From positions 4,774,001 through 4,838,000 of the forward strand of contig NZ_CP061378.1 in assembly GCF_015624485.1 (NCBI RefSeq): a stretch of DNA of 64,000 nt, in the 5' to 3' direction. Positions 60,305-64,000 of this stretch are shown here, piece after piece (position 1 is the first letter of the stretch; each line of letters opens with the position of its first letter). The notes beneath the pieces were generated by a model, which saw only the letters and a list, made by a program, of their open reading frames with translations, made no database searches and was not told the DNA's origin. The position numbers and the translations under genes are program-made. Origin of the DNA: Bradyrhizobium genosp. L. GTDB lineage: Bacteria > Pseudomonadota > Alphaproteobacteria > Rhizobiales > Xanthobacteraceae.

Positions 60305-61715
60305 GCCGAAACAGGACACCATCACTTCGCTGCACGATCTCTCCGCCGTCGACCTGCTCGCCGGCTATCGTGCCAAGCAGTTCTCGCCGTCGGAGGTCAT
60401 CGAAGAGGTCATCGCCCATGTCGCGAGCTGGGAGCCGCACATCAAGGCGCTCTATCTCTACGACCCGGATGGAGCACGGAAAGTCGCGAAGATCTCGACC
60501 GAACGCTGGCAGCAGGGCGAGCCGGCCGGCACGCTCGACGGCGTTCCCGTCACCATCAAGGACAATGTCGCCACCAAAGGCCAGCCGGTGCCGCTCGGCG
60601 CGGCGAGCGTCAAGCTGACGCCGGCCGAGAAGGATGCGCCGCCGGCAGCGCGGCTGCGCGAAGCAGGCACTGTGATCTTCGCCAAGACCACGATGCCTGA
60701 CTACGGCATGCTGTCATCGGGGCTGTCCTCGTTCCATCCCCTCACCCGCAATCCCTGGGATGTCGGCAAGAACCCCGGCGGCTCCAGCGCCGGCGCGGGC
60801 GCCGCCGGTGCGGCCGGCTACGGGCCGTTGCATCTCGGCACCGATATCGGCGGCTCGGTGCGGCTGCCGGCGTGCTGGTGCGGCCTCGCCGCGCTGAAGC
60901 CGAGCCTCGGGCGCGTTCCGATCGATCCGCCCTATGTCGGCCGCGTCGCCGGCCCGATGACCCGCACCGTCGACGACGCGGCGCTGATGATGAGCGTGCT
61001 GTCGCGTCCGGATCGCCGCGACGGCATGAGCCTGCCGGCGCTCGAGGTGAACTGGAAGGCACTGGAGAAATCGCCGCGCAAGCTGCGCATCGGGCTGATG
61101 CTCGATGCCGGCGCCGGCCAAAAGGTCGAGAAGGAGGTGCGCGAGGTCGTCGTCAAGGCGGCGAAGGCGTTCGAATCCGCCGGCGCCGTGATCACCGAGA
61201 TCGACCCCATCCTGACGCCTGACATGCTCGCGGGCATCGACAGCTTCTTCCGCGCCCGGACCTGGGACGAGCTGTCGAAACTGTCGCAGGCCGACCGCGA
61301 GAAGACCCTGCCCTATATCCTGAACTGGGCCGAGGCCGGCGCCAGGCTTTCCGGCGTCGACGTGATCCGCGGCTTCAACCAGACCATGGCGATCCGTGCC
61401 GCGGCGGCAAAGCTGTTCTGCGAGATCGACTATCTGATCTCGCCGGTGTCGCCGGTGGTCAATTTCCCGGCGGAGTTCGCAGCGCCGCTCAACGATCCCC
61501 AAAAGCCGTTCGAGCACATCTGCTTTACCGTGCCGTGGAATATGTCGGAGAACCCGGCGCTGTCGATCAACGGCGGCTACGACAAGAAGGGCTTTCCGAT
61601 CGGCGTCCAGATCATCGGCCGCCGCTTCGACGACGTCGGCGTGCTCGGCATGGGCAAGGCCTTCGAGGCGCTGCGCGGCCCGCAGAAGCCGTGGCCGACG
61701 CCGCCGAAGAGGTAG
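60297..61715 (+). CDS. Amidase (amidase signature family)
   Basis: A 472-aa amidase. The Ser-Ser-Lys triad is visible: Lys in VTIKDNVATKG, the cis-Ser in NPGGSSAGAGAA, and the nucleophile in GTDIGGSVRLPAC. Family members hydrolyse diverse amides to acid and ammonia. ATG 60297 overlaps the M20 gene's last codons. Function should complement the peptidases around it. Confidence 0.92.
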   Translation: MHKPKQDTITSLHDLSAVDLLAGYRAKQFSPSEVIEEVIAHVASWEPHIKALYLYDPDGARKVAKISTERWQQGEPAGTLDGVPVTIKDNVATKGQPVPLGAASVKLTPAEKDAPPAARLREAGTVIFAKTTMPDYGMLSSGLSSFHPLTRNPWDVGKNPGGSSAGAGAAGAAGYGPLHLGTDIGGSVRLPACWCGLAALKPSLGRVPIDPPYVGRVAGPMTRTVDDAALMMSVLSRPDRRDGMSLPALEVNWKALEKSPRKLRIGLMLDAGAGQKVEKEVREVVVKAAKAFESAGAVITEIDPILTPDMLAGIDSFFRARTWDELSKLSQADREKTLPYILNWAEAGARLSGVDVIRGFNQTMAIRAAAAKLFCEIDYLISPVSPVVNFPAEFAAPLNDPQKPFEHICFTVPWNMSENPALSINGGYDKKGFPIGVQIIGRRFDDVGVLGMGKAFEALRGPQKPWPTPPKR

Positions 61716-61833
61716 TATTGCCCCTTTCCGAATCGTCCTGCGCGGGCTCGACCCGCGCATCCATCTTCTTCATAAGGGATGGATTGCCGGGTCAAGCCCG
61801 GCAATGACGAATGGATAAAAGGAAGGAAACCCC

Positions 61834-62724
61834 ATGGCGTATGAGACGATCAAGTACGAGGTCGCCGAGCAGATTCTCACCATCACGCTAAACCGGCCCG
61901 ACAAGCTCAACGCCTTCAACGCCACGATGCAGCAGGAGCTGATCGATGCGTTCGACAAGGCCGATCAGGACGACGACGTCAGGGCCATCATCGTCACCGG
62001 CGCGGGCCGCGGCTTCTGCGCCGGCGCCGATCTCTCCTCCGGCGCCGATACCTTCGATCGCGACGCGCGGCGCGGCCCGGTGAAGCGCAAGGCCGACGGC
62101 AGCGTCGATTATTCTGATCCGCAGGTGCGAGACGGCGGCGGCCAGGTGACGCTGCGCATCTTCAAATCGCTGAAGCCGGTGATCGCGGCGGTGAACGGCC
62201 CTGCGGTGGGCATCGGCGTCACCATGCAGCTTGCGATGGACATCCGCATCGCCTCCGAGGCCGCGCGCTTCGGCTTCGTGTTCTCGCAGCGCGGCATCGT
62301 GCCGGAGGCCGCCTCGAGCTGGTTCCTGCCGCGCATCGTCGGCATCTCGCAGGCGCTGGAATGGTGCTACAGCGGCCGCGTGTTCCCGGCGCAGGAGGCG
62401 CTCGCCGGGCGGCTCGTCAGCAAGGTGGTGCCGCCGGACGATCTGCTGCCGACCGCGCGCGCGCTCGCCAGGGAGTTCGCAGCCAAGACCGCGCCGGTAT
62501 CGGTGGCGCTGATCCGCCAGATGATGTGGCGGATGATGGGCGCCGACGATCCGATGGAGGCGCACAAGGTGGACAGCCGCGGCATCTATGCCCGCGGCCG
62601 CTCCGACGACGTCAAGGAAGGCGTGGTGTCGTTCCTGGAGAAGCGCCCCGCGCAGTTCAAGAACAAGGTGTCGTCGGATATGCCCGACTATTTTCCGTGG
62701 TGGCAGGAGCGCGAGTATAAGTGA
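61834..62724 (+). CDS. Enoyl-CoA hydratase/isomerase (crotonase) family
   Basis: A 296-aa crotonase. The oxyanion-hole segments TGAGRGFCAGADLSSG and NGPAVGIGVTMQLAMD, and the catalytic glutamate region RGIVPEAASSWFLPRIVG, are clear. A ~25-residue insert (RDARRGPVKRKADGSVDYSD) lies after the first oxyanion loop. It acts on an acyl-CoA, possibly after the amidase releases an acid. ATG 61834 has AAGGAAGG nearby. Confidence 0.9.
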   Translation: MAYETIKYEVAEQILTITLNRPDKLNAFNATMQQELIDAFDKADQDDDVRAIIVTGAGRGFCAGADLSSGADTFDRDARRGPVKRKADGSVDYSDPQVRDGGGQVTLRIFKSLKPVIAAVNGPAVGIGVTMQLAMDIRIASEAARFGFVFSQRGIVPEAASSWFLPRIVGISQALEWCYSGRVFPAQEALAGRLVSKVVPPDDLLPTARALAREFAAKTAPVSVALIRQMMWRMMGADDPMEAHKVDSRGIYARGRSDDVKEGVVSFLEKRPAQFKNKVSSDMPDYFPWWQEREYK

Positions 62725-63395
62725 GCGCACAGCCGGCCTCGGCGCCAATGCGTGACGGCGTGGTCATGCTGCATGGCATTGCCGGGGCGGCGCGCCTGTT
62801 GCGCAGGATGGAGCTGGCGCTCGAGGCCACCGGGTTCACCACGCTCAATCTCGATTACGACAGCCGGCGGAAGTCACTGGGCACGCTTGCCGAGGACATC
62901 CATCCGGCTGTCGATCTGTTCGCGGGCGGCCTCGACGGCTCGGTCCATTTCGTTTGCCATTCGATGGGGGGCCTGCTCGCCCGCGCCTATCTGGCGCGGC
63001 ATCGCCCCGCGCGGCTCGGCCGCGTCGTGATGCTGGGCACGCCGAACGGCGGTAGCGAAATCGCCGATCGCCTGCAGCATATCCGCGCTTATCGCGCCCT
63101 GTTCGGACCGGCGGGGCAACAGCTCGTCACGCTGCGCGATGCCACCACCGCGGCGCTGCTGCCGCAGGTCGACTATCCGATCGGCGTCATCGCCGGCAGC
63201 CGCTCGGTCTATCCGATTACCTCGATCCCGCTGCCGCGGCCGCATGACGGCCGGGTATCGGTGGCCAAAACCAGACTCGATGGCATGGCCGATCACATCG
63301 TGATCCGCACCTCGCATCCCTGGCTGGTGCGCCACCGCGGATCGATCGCACAGACGATCGCGTTTTTGCGGGATGGGAAGTTCCGGCATTCGTAG
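62721..63395 (+). CDS. Lipase-like alpha/beta hydrolase
   Basis: A 224-aa hydrolase with the nucleophile elbow FVCHSMGGLLARAYL, an N-terminal LHGIAGAARLLRRME and LGTPNGGSE. A late HPW segment may hold the His. Lid and size resemble small bacterial lipases/PGAP1-like hydrolases. The start overlaps the crotonase stop as GTGA, so it is translationally coupled. Confidence 0.85.
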   Translation: MSAQPASAPMRDGVVMLHGIAGAARLLRRMELALEATGFTTLNLDYDSRRKSLGTLAEDIHPAVDLFAGGLDGSVHFVCHSMGGLLARAYLARHRPARLGRVVMLGTPNGGSEIADRLQHIRAYRALFGPAGQQLVTLRDATTAALLPQVDYPIGVIAGSRSVYPITSIPLPRPHDGRVSVAKTRLDGMADHIVIRTSHPWLVRHRGSIAQTIAFLRDGKFRHS

Positions 63396-63472
63396 GGTGG
63401 ATTAGCGAAGCGTAATCCACCGCCGTTCGCCCGACATGCGGCGGGTTACGCTTCGCTAACCCGCCCTACGCA
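63393..63472. repeat. Palindromic intergenic repeat (GTAGGGTGG family), copy 2
   Basis: GTAGGGTGGATTAGCGAAGC on one side and GCTTCGCTAACCCGCCCTAC on the other form an imperfect palindrome between the lipase gene and the convergent small gene. It shares layout with 40789-40871. Confidence 0.7.
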
Positions 63473-63475
63473 CCC

Positions 63476-63706
63476 TTAAGCGGATTCGATCTTCGCGGCC
63501 GGCTTGGCGGCTTCGCGCGCGAGCTCCAGCGCGCGCCTGGCGACGGCGAGGCCGTGCTTGAAGTCATCGAATGACTGCTGCTCGCCGTTCCGCTGGCCGG
63601 CCCTGTTCAAGAGGTTGCCGAACAACGTCCCGAACAGGCCGCTCAGCCTGTCCTTGTAGGCTTCGTCAATGGCCTTGGCTTCCAAGTCCTTCATGTCCTG
63701 GTCCAC
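63476..63706 (-). CDS. Small helical protein, unknown
   Basis: A 76-aa hypothetical protein. GTG 63706 has GGAGG nine bases upstream; ATG 63694 and ATG 63763 are alternatives. The sequence is mostly helical (KDLEAKAIDEAYKDRLSGLFGTLFGNLLN, then ARRALELAREAAKPAAKIE) without a known domain. Confidence 0.5.
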   Translation of the reverse strand: MDQDMKDLEAKAIDEAYKDRLSGLFGTLFGNLLNRAGQRNGEQQSFDDFKHGLAVARRALELAREAAKPAAKIESA

Positions 63707-63787
63707 GATCCTGACCTCCGGCTTCGACTGCCGGATTATCGACCGCAAAACCAATGGCTGCAATATGCGAGACGATCAACCAATGGA

Positions 63788-64000
63788 TCATCGCATCAGC
63801 AACGCCACCCGCCCGATCGCCTTGCGCTCGATCAGCAACCGCATCGCCTTGGCATAATCCTCGAGCGGCAGCCGGTGCGAGATATTCGGCCGCACGCGGC
63901 CCTCCTCGGCCCATTCGCTCAGCACCTTGAACCTGACCTCGCCGAGCGCGGGATCCTTGCGCACCGCCTCGCCGGCGCGAACGCCGAGCACGCTGGCGCC
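63788..64000 (-). CDS. Zinc-binding/quinone oxidoreductase, C-terminal fragment (5' end outside the window)
   Basis: The last 70 residues of a medium-chain oxidoreductase: SVLGVRAGEA, then EGRVRPNISHRLPLEDYAKAMRLLIERKAIGRVALLMR, the characteristic C-terminal end of the quinone oxidoreductase (NADPH) subgroup. The rest lies beyond the right edge. Confidence 0.8.
   Translation of the reverse strand, partial: GASVLGVRAGEAVRKDPALGEVRFKVLSEWAEEGRVRPNISHRLPLEDYAKAMRLLIERKAIGRVALLMR

Noticed and set aside
1..64000. CRISPR array, prophage, integrase or transposase genes
   Set aside because: No regularly spaced direct repeats of CRISPR size and no recognisable integrase, transposase or phage structural motif was found on either strand, even around the island at 4865-8703.

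Overview
The window looks like chromosomal DNA of a Bradyrhizobium-type alphaproteobacterium. This rests on the high GC, the codon use, the neighbour pairs (cysE with a DUF3126-type gene), the many PilZ, RTX-like and substrate-binding proteins, and several families of short palindromic repeats that I associate from memory with Bradyrhizobium intergenic regions. No rRNA, CRISPR array, phage or transposase gene was seen. One tRNA-Leu(TAA) is present at 48085-48171.

Region by region: 1-4864 holds the end of an Orn/Lys/Arg decarboxylase, a GNAT acetyltransferase, a dodecin, two small exported proteins and an ornithine cyclodeaminase-family gene. 4865-8703 is an accessory island with visibly lower GC. 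It holds a translationally coupled pair of small membrane-protein genes, a decayed 3' duplicate of the cyclodeaminase gene, and a 621-aa protein that I place in the sporadically distributed DUF6119/TIGR04141 family. 8704-12315 is a three-gene molybdenum hydroxylase operon. 12558-18039 has an orphan peptide-type solute-binding protein, a large SPFH protein and a second, branched-chain-type solute-binding protein. 18370-22011 encodes a 1213-aa secreted RTX/AIDA-like adhesin. 22320-29532 holds an amidohydrolase, a cNMP-binding patatin, a zinc alcohol dehydrogenase, an unusual desaturase, a double-PilZ protein and a transglutaminase-like cysteine protease. 29683-30205 is a brnTA toxin-antitoxin pair with a visible operator.

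30468-50711 is mostly housekeeping and envelope material: an RND pump lacking an adjacent adaptor, a TetR-fabA unit, a dienelactone hydrolase, gamma carbonic anhydrase, cysE, a polytopic membrane protein with no standard start codon, a zf-CHCC protein, an FAD monooxygenase, a frameshifted small gene and a metallophosphoesterase. 50780-63395 is a coherent catabolic cluster. A divergently transcribed oligopeptide-binding protein faces an M20 peptidase, dppB, dppC and a fused dppDF ATPase, followed by an M81 (MlrC-like) peptidase, an M20 aminoacylase, an amidase, a crotonase and a lipase-like hydrolase. Together these would import and hydrolyse a peptide- or amide-containing substrate. The binding protein at 12558 is a close paralogue of the one in this cluster.

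The most interesting signals are the DUF6119 island with its flanking gene duplication; two copies of a ~125-bp palindromic element whose terminal arms covary; a dispersed repeat that supplies the stop codon of two unrelated genes; a palindrome plus a strong intrinsic terminator upstream of the dienelactone hydrolase (a possible small RNA or attenuator); and several operator-like inverted repeats. All functional names are from motif reading by eye. No database search was run.
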